A stretch of DNA of 31,668 bases from the NCBI GenBank assembly GCA_964343195.1, contig CAYFIR010000075.1, forward strand, positions 1 through 31,668. The letters are read 5' to 3'. A program made the translations under genes and the position numbers. The notes under the pieces are model-generated. The model ran no database searches, had not been told where the DNA came from, and saw only the letters and a list, made by a program, of their open reading frames with translations. Positions 7,960 to 17,218 of this stretch are shown here, piece after piece (position 1 is the stretch's first letter; each line of letters starts with the position of its first letter). The DNA is from CAYVAP01 sp964343195 (lineage in GTDB: Bacteria > Bacteroidota > Bacteroidia > J057).

Positions 7960-9711
7960 CTACCGAATTCCGTGCATCAGCTTCTTTAGCACAGGATTTA
8001 ACACCATAGCCAACAAACCTGCGGCAATGGGCACGACGGTGAAGATCAGGAAGAACGTGCTCAAAGAATACTCAGCTGTAATCGCATCGATCTTGCCCCC
8101 CATATAGTGGGCGAGCTTGTTGCCAATGGCGATAGCCAGGTACCAGATCCCGAACATAAAGGCGATCATACGCCCAGGAACAAGTTTACTCAGGTAGGAA
8201 AGTCCGAGCGGCGACAGACATAGCTCTCCCAACGTGTGGAACAGGTAGGCAAATACCAGCCAGACCATGCTCACGGCGGCAGTCTGTGCGCCCTGTGGGA
8301 TGGAAGAAGCTCCGATTACCAGGAACCCAAAACCGACCCCCAGCAGAATCAGGCCGAAGGCATATTTGAACGCGCCCGTAGGGTTGTATTTGCTTTCCCA
8401 CCAGCGCGAGAACAGCGGAGCAAACATGATGATAAACAGCGAATTCAGGATGGCGAACCACGTAGCAGGAACCTCAGTTCCTTCAGATGAAAACTCACGG
8501 TTGAGTTTGAAAATTACGATTCCCCAGATAGCGACAAAGCTGAGTCCCAGGATGATATTGGATAGAGAGATTTGCTGAAAGGTCTTGCGAAACAGTCGGT
8601 ATAGTACCCAGGTGATAATCGTCAACGGGATCACCGTGACGATGGTATCCACAATCTTGAACATATTGGCGGTATTACCCGAAAGTGCCCTCGCGGTATA
8701 GTCTCGTGCAAAAATCGCCATGGAACCAGCGGCTTGCTCAAAAGAGGCCCAGAAAAAGACCGTAAAGAAGGCAAATATTGCCACCGCAATCATGCGATCA
8801 CGGACCAGAGGTGAGTAGCGGCCTATTCGAGCCACCAACAGGAACAGGAATATTCCAAGGGCTATGAGGATCATTGTATTGGCAGCAGTGCCTTCTGCCC
8901 CGCCCGGTATGAGGTCGATTCCGCCAATCTGGGAAAGCGGATCGTTGAAAATCCAGACTACAGCCAGGAGGGTGAAAACACCGATGAGGATCTTATCCAG
9001 CATGGAGAAGGGGTTCAGTTTGTCTCCCTCAGGAACTTCGATGTTTTCCACTTCTTTTGGTTCAGGACGCTTCCCTATATCTCCGAATATTTTACCCGCA
9101 AACCAGAACTGAAGCATACCCAGAAACATGAACACACCCGCCAGTCCGAAGCCATAGCTCCAGCCAACTTTCTCACCCAGGTAACCGCATAGCATAATTC
9201 CGAGAAAAGCCCCGGCATTCACGCCCATGTAGAAGATGGTGTAAGCCCCGTCTTTTTTGTCTTCGTGCCCCTCATACATCTTGGAGATGATCGAGGTCAT
9301 GTTAGGCTTGAAGAAGCCATTACCGATGATCAGAAACGCGATACCGATGTACAGGAACAAGGGGGTTTCCACCGCCATCGAAGCATGGCCCAGCGTCATC
9401 ACCAGGGCCCCAATTACGACAGCATACCGATAGCCCAGCACCCTGTCAGCCAGGTATCCACCTGCAATAGGAGTCAGATATACCAGCAAGGCATAGGTTC
9501 CCAGCAGTGAAAGTGCAGCCTCACGTTCCCAGGCCCAGCCGGGATTATCGCTTGTGAGCGACTCCGTAAGGAAGATGACCAGCAGCGCCCTCATTCCATA
9601 ATAGGAAAAGCGCTCCCACATTTCTGTGAAGAATAGGACGAATAGCCCTGATGGATGGCCCAGCACGGTGCCATACCTGGTCAGAGAATTCGAGGAAGTA
9701 GCGTTTGACAT
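7960..9711 (-). CDS. Proton-dependent oligopeptide transporter (POT/PTR2 family), copy 1
   Basis: A 583-residue inner-membrane symporter that imports di- and tripeptides with protons. The E-x-x-E-R motif of the first helix is intact (Glu30, Glu33, Arg34 in FFTEMWERFSYYGMRA), as are NGFFKPN (131-137) and the second PTR2 signature FYMGVNAGA (160-168). About 12-14 membrane segments are visible, which is normal for bacterial POTs including the extra hairpin between bundles. The ATG at 9711 places the first helix about 20 residues in. A second POT (13553-15088) lies in the same orientation beyond the beta-helix gene. With the exported peptidase at 2351-4750 the region could support peptide scavenging. 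Confidence 0.93.
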   Translation of the reverse strand: MSNATSSNSLTRYGTVLGHPSGLFVLFFTEMWERFSYYGMRALLVIFLTESLTSDNPGWAWEREAALSLLGTYALLVYLTPIAGGYLADRVLGYRYAVVIGALVMTLGHASMAVETPLFLYIGIAFLIIGNGFFKPNMTSIISKMYEGHEDKKDGAYTIFYMGVNAGAFLGIMLCGYLGEKVGWSYGFGLAGVFMFLGMLQFWFAGKIFGDIGKRPEPKEVENIEVPEGDKLNPFSMLDKILIGVFTLLAVVWIFNDPLSQIGGIDLIPGGAEGTAANTMILIALGIFLFLLVARIGRYSPLVRDRMIAVAIFAFFTVFFWASFEQAAGSMAIFARDYTARALSGNTANMFKIVDTIVTVIPLTIITWVLYRLFRKTFQQISLSNIILGLSFVAIWGIVIFKLNREFSSEGTEVPATWFAILNSLFIIMFAPLFSRWWESKYNPTGAFKYAFGLILLGVGFGFLVIGASSIPQGAQTAAVSMVWLVFAYLFHTLGELCLSPLGLSYLSKLVPGRMIAFMFGIWYLAIAIGNKLAHYMGGKIDAITAEYSLSTFFLIFTVVPIAAGLLAMVLNPVLKKLMHGIR

Positions 9712-10047
9712 AGATTATTACTCAAAGGATTGAACCACAAGGGATTGCCAGGCTTTTGCAAGAGGCTAGGTGTTTTCTCTAAGTGAGCAATAGCACCAGC
9801 GATGCCTCACCTGACAAAACATGCAGTATAAGTTATGGGAAAATGTCAATTCCTTCCAAATAAAGGAACAATCCAGACAAAAAATACCGTTCCAACTCCC
9901 CTCAAAAATTCGACATCGAAAAGGGAAACCACTCCTTTTTTGAAAAAAATTCCAATCCAGAAATCCACCTGCCCCATACGGTCCGTAGGTAGTCCGTTAA
10001 CGTTAGCATCCTCCCCTTTTTATTTTTTCACCACCAATCCATCCAAT
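9712..10047. other. Divergent intergenic region, no gene seen
   Basis: This 336-nt stretch holds the upstream regions of the POT gene (minus) and the beta-helix gene (plus). It is A/T- and A-rich with runs at 9945-9955. An open frame enters from 9835, but its residues are Lys/Thr/Pro-rich and lead into a proper signal peptide only from the ATG at 10048, so I treat it as noncoding. No exact TAnnTTTG element was found. Confidence 0.6.
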
Positions 10048-13000
10048 ATGTGGAATGTCAATACCCTCAAACACCTGGGGATGTTACTCGCTATATGCCT
10101 AACAACCCTCCAGTCACAGGCCATTCAGATCCCGGTCACTACTGCTATCGACAACATCTCTGGCTCATTACGCCTCGCCATTGATAGTGCAACCCCTGGT
10201 GACACCATTACCTTTGATGCAGGTATTCTGGATGGGATCCCTATCATGCTGACCAATGGAGAAATAACCATTGACAAATCTGTGGTAATCATGGGCAATG
10301 GTTCAGCCAACACGACCATCATGGCCACAGCCGGAAATAGAATTTTTAATCTAAGCGATGCTGGAACGGTTGTACTTGCCAGCCTAAGATTAGAAGGCGG
10401 ACAATCCACTGGAAATGGTGGCGCCATCCTATCAACCAATACACACCTCACTCTCCGCAACTGTATGATGTTCAATAACGAAGCAGACATGAGCGGAGGA
10501 GCGATCTACCATGATGGTGATTCGCTCTTTCTCGACGGCTGCATGATCATGGACAACGAAGCCCATGGCATGGCAGCTGCGCAAGGTGGGGCTGGCATAT
10601 TCAATGCCGCTGGTGTCGTTACCATTATGGGAAGCACCATGATTCGTGACAACATCGCCGACGGTGCCAGCGGTAGCGGCGGCGGTATCCTGAACGACGC
10701 CGGAGCCACCCTTTCCGTGATGAATTCGTCTATCATCGCCAATAGCTCCATGAGAGCTGGGGGGGGAATCGAAGATGTATCAGGGGCCGGAACTACCGTC
10801 ACCCTGATGAACGTCGTCCTCGACAGCAACATAACCAGCATGGCTCCCGGTAACGGAGGCGGGCTGCACGTAACAGGAGCAGGAGATGTCAGCATCACCG
10901 GAGGTACCGTCATCGGAAACATGGCTGCCGCTGAAGGCGGAGGGCTTTGGAACGGTGCCGGAACCATGACCGTTAGCGGCGTGATGATCGAAGGCAACAC
11001 CGCCAGTGGCGCCAGCGCCGACCAGGGCGGGGGCGGACTCTACAACCTCAGTGGGTCACTGATGATCACAGAAAATACCATGATTCGTGACAACATCGCC
11101 GACGGTGCCAGCGGTAGCGGCGGCGGTATCCTGAACGACGCCGGAGCCACCCTTTCCGTGATGAATTCGTCTATCATCGCCAATAGCTCCATGAGAGCTG
11201 GGGGGGGAATCGAAGATGTATCAGGGGCTGGTACTACCGTCACCCTGATGAACGTTGTCCTCGACAGCAACATAACCAGCATGGCTCCCGGTAACGGAGG
11301 TGGGCTACACGTAACCGGAGCCGGAGATGTCAGCATCACCGGAGGTACCGTCAACGGAAACATAGCTGCCGCGGAAGGCGGTGGGCTCTGGAACGGTGCC
11401 GGAACCATGACCGTTAGCGGCGTGATGATCGAAGGCAACACCGCCAGTGGCGCCAGCGCCGACCAGGGCGGGGGCGGACTCTACAACCTCAGTGGGTCAC
11501 TGATGATCACAGAAAATACCATGATTCNNNNNNNNNNNNNNNNNNNNNNNNNNNNNNNNNNNNNNNNNNNNNNNNNNNNNNNNNNNNNNNNNNNNNNNNN
11601 NNNNNNNNNNNNNNNNNNNNNNNNNNNGGCGGACTCTACAACCTCAGTGGGTCACTGATGATCACAGAAAATACCATGATTCGTGACAACATCGCCGACG
11701 GTGCCAGCGGTAGCGGCGGCGGTATCCTGAACGACGCCGGAGCCACCCTTTCCGTGATGAATTCGTCTATCATCGCCAATAGCTCCATGAGAGCTGGGGG
11801 GGGAATCGAAGATGTATCAGGGGCCGGAACTACCGTCACCCTGATGAACGTCGTCCTCGACAGCAACATAACCAGCATGGCTCCCGGTAACGGAGGCGGG
11901 CTGCACGTAACAGGAGCAGGAGATGTCAGCATCACCGGAGGTACCGTCATCGGAAACATGGCTGCCGCTGAAGGCGGAGGGCTTTGGAACGGTGCCGGAA
12001 CCATGACCGTTAGCGGCGTGATGATCGAAGGCAACACCGCCAGTGGCGCCAGCGCCGACCAGGGCGGGGGCGGACTCTACAACCTCAGTGGGTCACTGAT
12101 GATCACAGAAAATACCATGATTCGTGACAACATCGCCGACGGTGCCAGCGGTAGCGGCGGCGGTATCCTGAACGACGCCGGAGCCACCCTTTCCGTGATG
12201 AATTCGTCTATCATCGCCAATAGCTCCATGAGAGCTGGGGGGGGAATCGAAGATGTATCAGGGGCTGGTACTACCGTCACCCTGATGAACGTTGTCCTCG
12301 ACAGCAACATAACCAGCATGGCTCCCGGTAACGGAGGTGGGCTACACGTAACCGGAGCCGGAGATGTCAGCATCACCGGAGGTACCGTCAACGGCAACAT
12401 GGCCTCCAACCAGGGCGGTGGCCTTTGGAATGGAGCCGGAGTCATGACAGTAGAAATGACCAGCATCGAAGGCAACATGGTGTCCGGAAACGCCTCCACA
12501 TCTGGTGGCGGCGGGGTTTACAACCTCAGCGGAGAGCTCATGATTATGGCTTCTACCCTGGCAGAAAACACCTGTACAGGCGATAGCGCCACGGGTGGTG
12601 GACTACTCGTCAACGGAAGCTCCGAAGCTGAAGTCTCTTACAGCACCATTTCTGGTAACTCTGCGAACTACCACGGTGGTGGCATCAGCAGCCAGGGAAT
12701 GGTAACCATAACTGCCAGCACCATCGCCATGAATACTGCCGGTAGCGACGGAGGTGGAGTTGTCCTCACCGACGCTAACAGCTCGGCCATGATTTCCAGC
12801 TCTATCGTAGCCATGAACACGGCTACTGGCATGGGAGCAGATCTCTACACAAGTGCAGGTAGCTTTAGCTCAATGGATTATAACCTCGTCGGTCAGGATG
12901 ACGCCAGCGTATTCGCTGCGATGTCCAACGACCTGGAGGGAAGTGGTGGAGCCAGCATTGATCCGATGGTGGGTGCCCTTGCAGATAACGGAGGCATGAC

Positions 13001-13406
13001 CCGTACGCATGCCCTCATGCAGGGAAGTCCTGCCATCGATGCTGGTGATCCTCAAAATACCGCCAACGACCAGCGAGATTCTACAGTCTTCAATGGCCGT
13101 CGCGATATGGGAGCCTACGAATCACAGCGCACTGCCTCTTCTATTACCGCTCCACAAAGTGTTGCCAGCCGGGTGTATCCAAATCCTGCACGAGGAAATC
13201 AGTTTATACTGGAGCTTGCAGAAGACTTTGGTACTCAGGCGTCATATCAACTGTACGACCTGACCACAGGCCGCAGAGTTGCTGAAGGAAAGGTAAAGAC
13301 GGGTACCAATCAGCTTTCTATTACTGATCTCACTGCGGGGGCCTACCTGATCCGAGTGATCGGTACAGAACGGGTAGAAACCCACAGATTGATCCTGATG
13401 GATTAA
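10048..13406 (+). CDS. T9SS-exported right-handed beta-helix repeat protein, interrupted by an assembly gap
   Basis: The product starts with a signal peptide (hydrophobic 9-18, cut near SQA at 23-25). It continues with parallel beta-helix coils carrying the pattern S-x-I-x-x-N-x-A-x-x-x-GGG-I/L, as in polymorphic outer-membrane proteins. After the repeats comes a choice-of-anchor Q-like segment (GSPAIDAGDP, then RRDMGAYE) and a C-terminal T9SS sorting domain beginning near VYPNPARG (about 13165-13403). The protein is presumably exported by T9SS and attached or released at the surface, perhaps for adhesion; no catalytic site is apparent. The 441-nt repeats encode 147 residues (five coils). The 100-N run puts the two halves out of frame; closing it with the shared 55-nt overlap gives an uninterrupted 1067-residue reading frame. 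Met and Gly content is very high. Confidence 0.88.
10639..12394 (+). repeat. Tandem 441-nt coding repeats in two alternating types (A-B-[gap]-A-B')
   Basis: Units begin at the ATG codons at 10639, 11080, 11521 (cut by the gap), 11676 and 12117; within each flank the period is exactly 441 nt. The units at 10639 and 11676 (type A) appear identical. The units at 11080 and 12117 (type B) agree until 12394, after which the last diverges into unique sequence. A and B differ at 12 positions, all within a 160-nt block (10788-10947 in the first unit); ten changes are synonymous. The larger repeated block is therefore an 882-nt A-B pair. Confidence 0.92.
11528..11627. other. Assembly gap (100 N) inside the repeat array
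   Basis: Exactly 100 N, a usual placeholder for unknown length. The 55 nt before it (11473-11527) are identical to the 55 nt after it (11628-11682). If unit length is kept, the true gap is 441k-55 nt; k=0 means the contigs simply overlap by 55. Every k restores the reading frame. Confidence 0.97.
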
Positions 13407-13448
13407 AAGTTTATCCCTATACATACCCACTTTGTTAACCTACCTACA

Positions 13449-13474
13449 CGCCCGGCCAAAAAGCCGGGCGTTTT
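13449..13474 (+). terminator. Rho-independent terminator of the beta-helix gene
   Basis: An 8-bp GC-only stem (13449-13456 with 13463-13470), 6-nt loop with five A, then TTTT. It lies 43 nt past the stop codon at 13406. Confidence 0.88.
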
Positions 13475-13479
13475 GGGTT

Positions 13480-13525
13480 ATATCAAATGCGTCAGCCCTG
13501 AAAGGAGGGCTGACGCATTTGATAT
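13480..13525. repeat. Perfect 20-bp inverted repeat
   Basis: Arms 13480-13499 and 13506-13525 pair without mismatch around a 6-nt loop (GAAAGG). It lies between the terminator of the beta-helix gene and the end of the second POT gene (stop at 13553). It probably ends the minus-strand POT transcript, although no T run follows on that strand and the stem is longer than usual terminators. Confidence 0.75.
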
Positions 13526-13552
13526 TCTTCAGTAAAGGATTACCAACTACCT

Positions 13553-15088
13553 CTAAACGGTCTCTGGTTCCTTGGTATCCATTTCCTCAGCACCATGGGT
13601 AAGTCGTTTCAGCGGCTTTAGCATGATGATGACCAGGATACCGATTATGGTACAAAAAACTGCGATTCCGGTAAACAGGTTAAATTCCCCAAGCTCACCT
13701 GCAGATTCGCCCAACAACCCTGCGACTTTGTTTCCCAGGCCAGTAGCTGCGAAGTAGGCTCCCATCATAAAGGCTACCCATCGCGCTGGAGAAAGCTTGG
13801 TGATGAATGACAGTGCAACAGGGGAAGCACAGAGCTCTCCTATCGTGTGGAACAGATATGCCAGTAGGAGCCAGACCATTGAAGACTTGGTCAATACTTC
13901 CCCAGCGGCATCATAGGTCACTTCTTTACTCGCCATGCTCATGAACAGGAAGCCCCAGCCCATGATGATGACACCGATTCCCATTTTGAACAGGGAAGAA
14001 GACTCTTTCCCTCGATTGCGCCACCAGGCCCAGAAGCTCCCAACAAGAGTCGCAAACATCAAAATGAAGATGGCATTCACAGACTGGAACCAGGAAGCTG
14101 GAATCTCCAAACTTGAGGTAAGATGCAAATCTGTCTTTTGGTCAGCGTAGATATTCATCAGTCCACCGGCCTGCTCAAATGCTCCCCAGAAAGTGATGAT
14201 GATCAGGAAAGACAGATAGGTTACCAGGATCCGGTCTTTCTCCACCTGATTGCCATCATTGTACACCACGATTCCTACTCCAACAGCAAAGGCCAGGCCT
14301 GCAACCAGGAGCGAATAACTCACGCTTCCTGAGGTTAGATAAATTATTATGGCAAGGGCAATCATCACGGCAAAGCCAATGATGGAGTTGGTGTGCTTGA
14401 AAATGTCTCCAATCAGGTTTTTCCCTTCGCCCTTTTCAGACTTTGGCTTCTCGACGAGGTTTCCTACGTGTGTCAGGTATTTTTGTCCATAGATGTATAC
14501 CACCTGCCCCAGGGCCATTCCGATACCTGCAAGACCAAATCCGTAGTGCCATCCAATTTCCTCTCCAACATATCCCACCAGCAGGGCAGAAGCAGCGGCT
14601 CCCAGGTTAATTCCCATGTAGAAAATATAGAAGCCCATATCGCGGCGCTTGTCTCCCTTCCCATACAATCCACCGACCATAGTGGAAATATTAGGCTTCA
14701 GACAGCCTACACCCAGTACAATCAAAATCAGACCCGTATACCAGGCCCACATCGCCTCTATAGCCAGAATACTGTGCCCTGCGACCAGAAGGGCACCACC
14801 CAGCATGACGGTTTTTCTCTGCCCAAGGTATCGGTCGGCAAGAATCCCCCCTGGTATGGAAGCTACGTAAACGAACATGGTGTACCAGCCATAAAGAGAA
14901 ATTGCATCTCCTTCCAGCCATCCCAGTCCAGGATTTTCCCCTATGGTCGTTGCGGTGAGATACAATACAAAAATGGCCCTCATCCCATAGTATGAGAACC
15001 GCTCCCACATTTCAGTAAAAAACAGCACGTACAGCCCTACGGGATGCCCGAATAGCTGCGGCTGTTTTTCCAGGCTATTGCTCGTCAT
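13553..15088 (-). CDS. Proton-dependent oligopeptide transporter (POT/PTR2 family), copy 2
   Basis: A 511-residue di-/tripeptide:proton symporter. The E-x-x-E-R motif is intact (Glu26, Glu29, Arg30 in FFTEMWERFSYYGMRA). GVGCLKPN and FYMGINLGA give the second family block, and the late motif FHTIGELCASPVALSF matches the equivalent stretch of copy 1. The C-terminus ends in a short charged tail. I chose the ATG at 15088, since upstream in-frame sequence to 15244 is Cys/Pro-rich and lacks family similarity. The protein is shorter than copy 1 by about 70 residues, mainly in the loops. The two genes are parallel and probably arose by duplication, with the beta-helix gene now between them in the opposite direction. 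Confidence 0.92.
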   Translation of the reverse strand: MTSNSLEKQPQLFGHPVGLYVLFFTEMWERFSYYGMRAIFVLYLTATTIGENPGLGWLEGDAISLYGWYTMFVYVASIPGGILADRYLGQRKTVMLGGALLVAGHSILAIEAMWAWYTGLILIVLGVGCLKPNISTMVGGLYGKGDKRRDMGFYIFYMGINLGAAASALLVGYVGEEIGWHYGFGLAGIGMALGQVVYIYGQKYLTHVGNLVEKPKSEKGEGKNLIGDIFKHTNSIIGFAVMIALAIIIYLTSGSVSYSLLVAGLAFAVGVGIVVYNDGNQVEKDRILVTYLSFLIIITFWGAFEQAGGLMNIYADQKTDLHLTSSLEIPASWFQSVNAIFILMFATLVGSFWAWWRNRGKESSSLFKMGIGVIIMGWGFLFMSMASKEVTYDAAGEVLTKSSMVWLLLAYLFHTIGELCASPVALSFITKLSPARWVAFMMGAYFAATGLGNKVAGLLGESAGELGEFNLFTGIAVFCTIIGILVIIMLKPLKRLTHGAEEMDTKEPETV

Positions 15089-15248
15089 ATAATTTTGATT
15101 AGTAAAAGGTAGTTTGGTGTAAGGTGTTCCACATAATGGCAAGGCCGTAGTAGGGAACTTATTTCCTAAAATTGGACAAAGCCACGCAGAAAAGAAAAAA
15201 TCCTGATAAGAAAAGCAGCACGGACAGCCGTTCACCTGACACAAATCA

Positions 15249-15283
15249 CAAAAAACCGCTGCCAGAAGGTTTTCTGACAGCGG
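15249..15283 (-). terminator. Terminator of the fabH-efp-accBC gene run
   Basis: Arms 15256-15267 and 15272-15283 pair with one mismatch (CCGCTG/CAGCGG plus CAGAA/TTCTG), loop GGTT. On the minus strand the stem is followed by six or more T. It lies 27 nt past the accC stop at 15310. Confidence 0.87.
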
Positions 15284-15309
15284 AAAAATCTTTTTCTCAA
15301 TTTGATTCT

Positions 15310-16665
15310 TTATTCCTCTTCTTCCTCAGGCTTTAGCTCGAAGCTTTCCAGGAAGTTGGTGGCATATATTCCTGACCGGAACTTCTCATCCCGCATCAGC
15401 TGCTTGTGAATCGGAATAGTAGTCTTGACGCCTTCTACGATAAATTCATCCAGCGCACGCTCCATACGGGCGATCACATCCTCTCGGGTAGGGCCGGAGA
15501 CTATCAGTTTTCCGATCATGGAATCGTAAAAGGGAGGAATCACATACCCGGAGAAAGCATGGGTATCCACTCGTACTCCATGTCCACCAGGCTTGTGGAA
15601 GTAGATGATCTTGCCGGGAGATGGGCGAAAATCCGCATACACATCTTCCGCGTTGATTCGCACCTCCATGGCCCAGCGGTTTTCGATGGGCGTATAGGGT
15701 TGAATTTCCTCGCCACGAGCTACCCGAATCTGCTCCCGAATCAGGTCAACGTCGTAAAGTTCCTCGGTCACCGGGTGCTCCACCTGGATACGGGTGTTCA
15801 TCTCCATGAAGTAGAAGTTGTCAAATTTATCATAGATAAACTCGACAGTTCCTGCCCCTTCATAGTTCACATACTTGGCCGCCTTGACGGCAGCCTCGCC
15901 CATTTCCTTGCGCTTCTCAGGGGTCAGCACCGGACACGGAGCTTCTTCGATCAGCTTCTGATGGCGCCGCTGAATGGTGCAGTCACGCTCTCCCAGGTGG
16001 TACACGTTGCCGTGCTGGTCCGCCATGATCTGGATCTCCACGTGTCGGGGCTCCAGGACAAACTTTTCCAGGTAAAGGCCATCGTTTCCAAAGGCTGCCC
16101 CAGATTCCTGACGAGCGCTGTTCCAGGCGTCCTCCATTTCATCGGGGTTCCACACCTTTCGCATTCCTTTGCCACCACCACCGGCAGTAGCCTTTAGCAG
16201 CACCGGGTAGCCGATTACTTCGGCTTCCTTGAGGCCATGCTCCAGGGATTCAAGCAGCCCTTCCGAGCCGGGCACCACTGGCACTTTGGCCGCTCTCATA
16301 GAGGCTTTGGCAGTGGCCTTGTCTCCCATGGCATTGATCACCTTGCCGCTGGGGCCGATGAACTTGATGCCATGTTCGGCACACAGTTCCGAGAAGTCTG
16401 CATTTTCAGACAGGAAGCCAAATCCCGGGTGAATGGCATCCACACCGGTGATTTCTGCCGCTGCGATGATGTTGGCCATATTGAGGTAGCTCTCCCGACT
16501 TGAGGCGGGGCCTATACAAACGGCTTCATCAGCAAATCGTACGTGCAGACTTTCCTTGTCCGGAGTTGAATAGACAGCTACTGTCTTGATCCCCATCTCA
16601 CGACAGGTACGGATGATGCGTAGCGCGATCTCGCCACGATTGGCGATGAGTATTTTGTTAATCAT
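15310..16665 (-). CDS. accC: Acetyl-CoA carboxylase, biotin carboxylase subunit
   Basis: A 451-residue ATP-grasp enzyme that carboxylates the biotin of AccB with bicarbonate and ATP, the first half-reaction of malonyl-CoA synthesis. It begins with the family's INKILIANRGEIALRIIR, has the Gly-rich ATP loop GGGGKGMR (162-169), and the active-site block MEMNTRIQVEHPVTEE. The length is close to the usual ~450 residues; the C-terminus ends in an acidic run of five Glu. The start at 16665 is chosen because upstream in-frame sequence to 16713 overlaps accB and is not conserved in this family. It follows accB by 34 nt and is the last gene before a strong terminator. The carboxyltransferase genes accA and accD are not in the window. 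Confidence 0.96.
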   Translation of the reverse strand: MINKILIANRGEIALRIIRTCREMGIKTVAVYSTPDKESLHVRFADEAVCIGPASSRESYLNMANIIAAAEITGVDAIHPGFGFLSENADFSELCAEHGIKFIGPSGKVINAMGDKATAKASMRAAKVPVVPGSEGLLESLEHGLKEAEVIGYPVLLKATAGGGGKGMRKVWNPDEMEDAWNSARQESGAAFGNDGLYLEKFVLEPRHVEIQIMADQHGNVYHLGERDCTIQRRHQKLIEEAPCPVLTPEKRKEMGEAAVKAAKYVNYEGAGTVEFIYDKFDNFYFMEMNTRIQVEHPVTEELYDVDLIREQIRVARGEEIQPYTPIENRWAMEVRINAEDVYADFRPSPGKIIYFHKPGGHGVRVDTHAFSGYVIPPFYDSMIGKLIVSGPTREDVIARMERALDEFIVEGVKTTIPIHKQLMRDEKFRSGIYATNFLESFELKPEEEEE

Positions 16666-16699
16666 AAACTCGTCGTCTGGTGAATACAAAAGCGTCTGA

Positions 16700-17194
16700 T
16701 CAGCTAGGCTCAATCAGGAACAGAACCTGGTCGTACTCTACGGGTTTAGAGTCGTCAATGAGAATTTTGGCGATTTTGCCATCTACCTCTGACTCAATTT
16801 CATTGAAAAGCTTCATGGCCTCAATGATGCACAGCACGTCTCCCTTCTGGACTGTATCTCCTACCTTAACAAAAGGAGGATTTTCAGGAGAAGAGGAGCG
16901 GTAGAAAGTTCCGATCATGGGAGATTTGAATTCCACCAGATTGGACGACTCGGCAGAGGGAGCGGCCCCATTGGCCTCTGCGGCGGGTGCAGCAGCCTCG
17001 GCAGCTGGTGCTGCTGGCTGTGCTACTGGAGCAGGGGCTGCAGCTACGGTAGCCGGAGGAGCGGTATAAATGACGTTGTTCTCAGGTGTTTCCCGCTTGA
17101 TCTTGAGTTTGAAATCTTTCTGCTCGATTTCTACCTCAGTCAAAGTGCTCTTGTTGACGAGCTTTATTAGGTCTTGGATTTCTTTAAGTTCCAT
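16700..17194 (-). CDS. accB: Biotin carboxyl carrier protein of acetyl-CoA carboxylase
   Basis: A 164-residue carrier. The N-terminal part (1-40, ELKEIQDLIKLVNKSTLTEV) matches the AccB dimer/contact region; an Ala/Pro-rich flexible linker spans about 44-82; the C-terminal biotinyl domain carries EAMKL with the biotin-accepting Lys128. The preceding SPMIGTFYRSSSPENPPFV block is characteristic of AccB rather than of other biotin carriers. The gene lies 24 nt after efp and 34 nt before accC, an arrangement seen in many bacteria. Confidence 0.96.
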   Translation of the reverse strand: MELKEIQDLIKLVNKSTLTEVEIEQKDFKLKIKRETPENNVIYTAPPATVAAAPAPVAQPAAPAAEAAAPAAEANGAAPSAESSNLVEFKSPMIGTFYRSSSPENPPFVKVGDTVQKGDVLCIIEAMKLFNEIESEVDGKIAKILIDDSKPVEYDQVLFLIEPS

Positions 17195-17218
17195 AGCTTG
17201 AGAATTGGGGGTAGTGAC

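Noticed and set aside
11521..11690. Apparent frameshift or split into two beta-helix genes
   Set aside because: The frame change arises from the arbitrary 100-N gap; any gap length of 441k-55 restores one frame.
10639..12116. CRISPR-like regular repetition
   Set aside because: The period is 441 nt, without spacers, and the sequence is coding.
10125..12499. Series of Pro-rich open frames on the minus strand in the repeat region
   Set aside because: Antisense shadows of the Gly-rich 441-nt repeats; they repeat with the same period and have no start context or family features.
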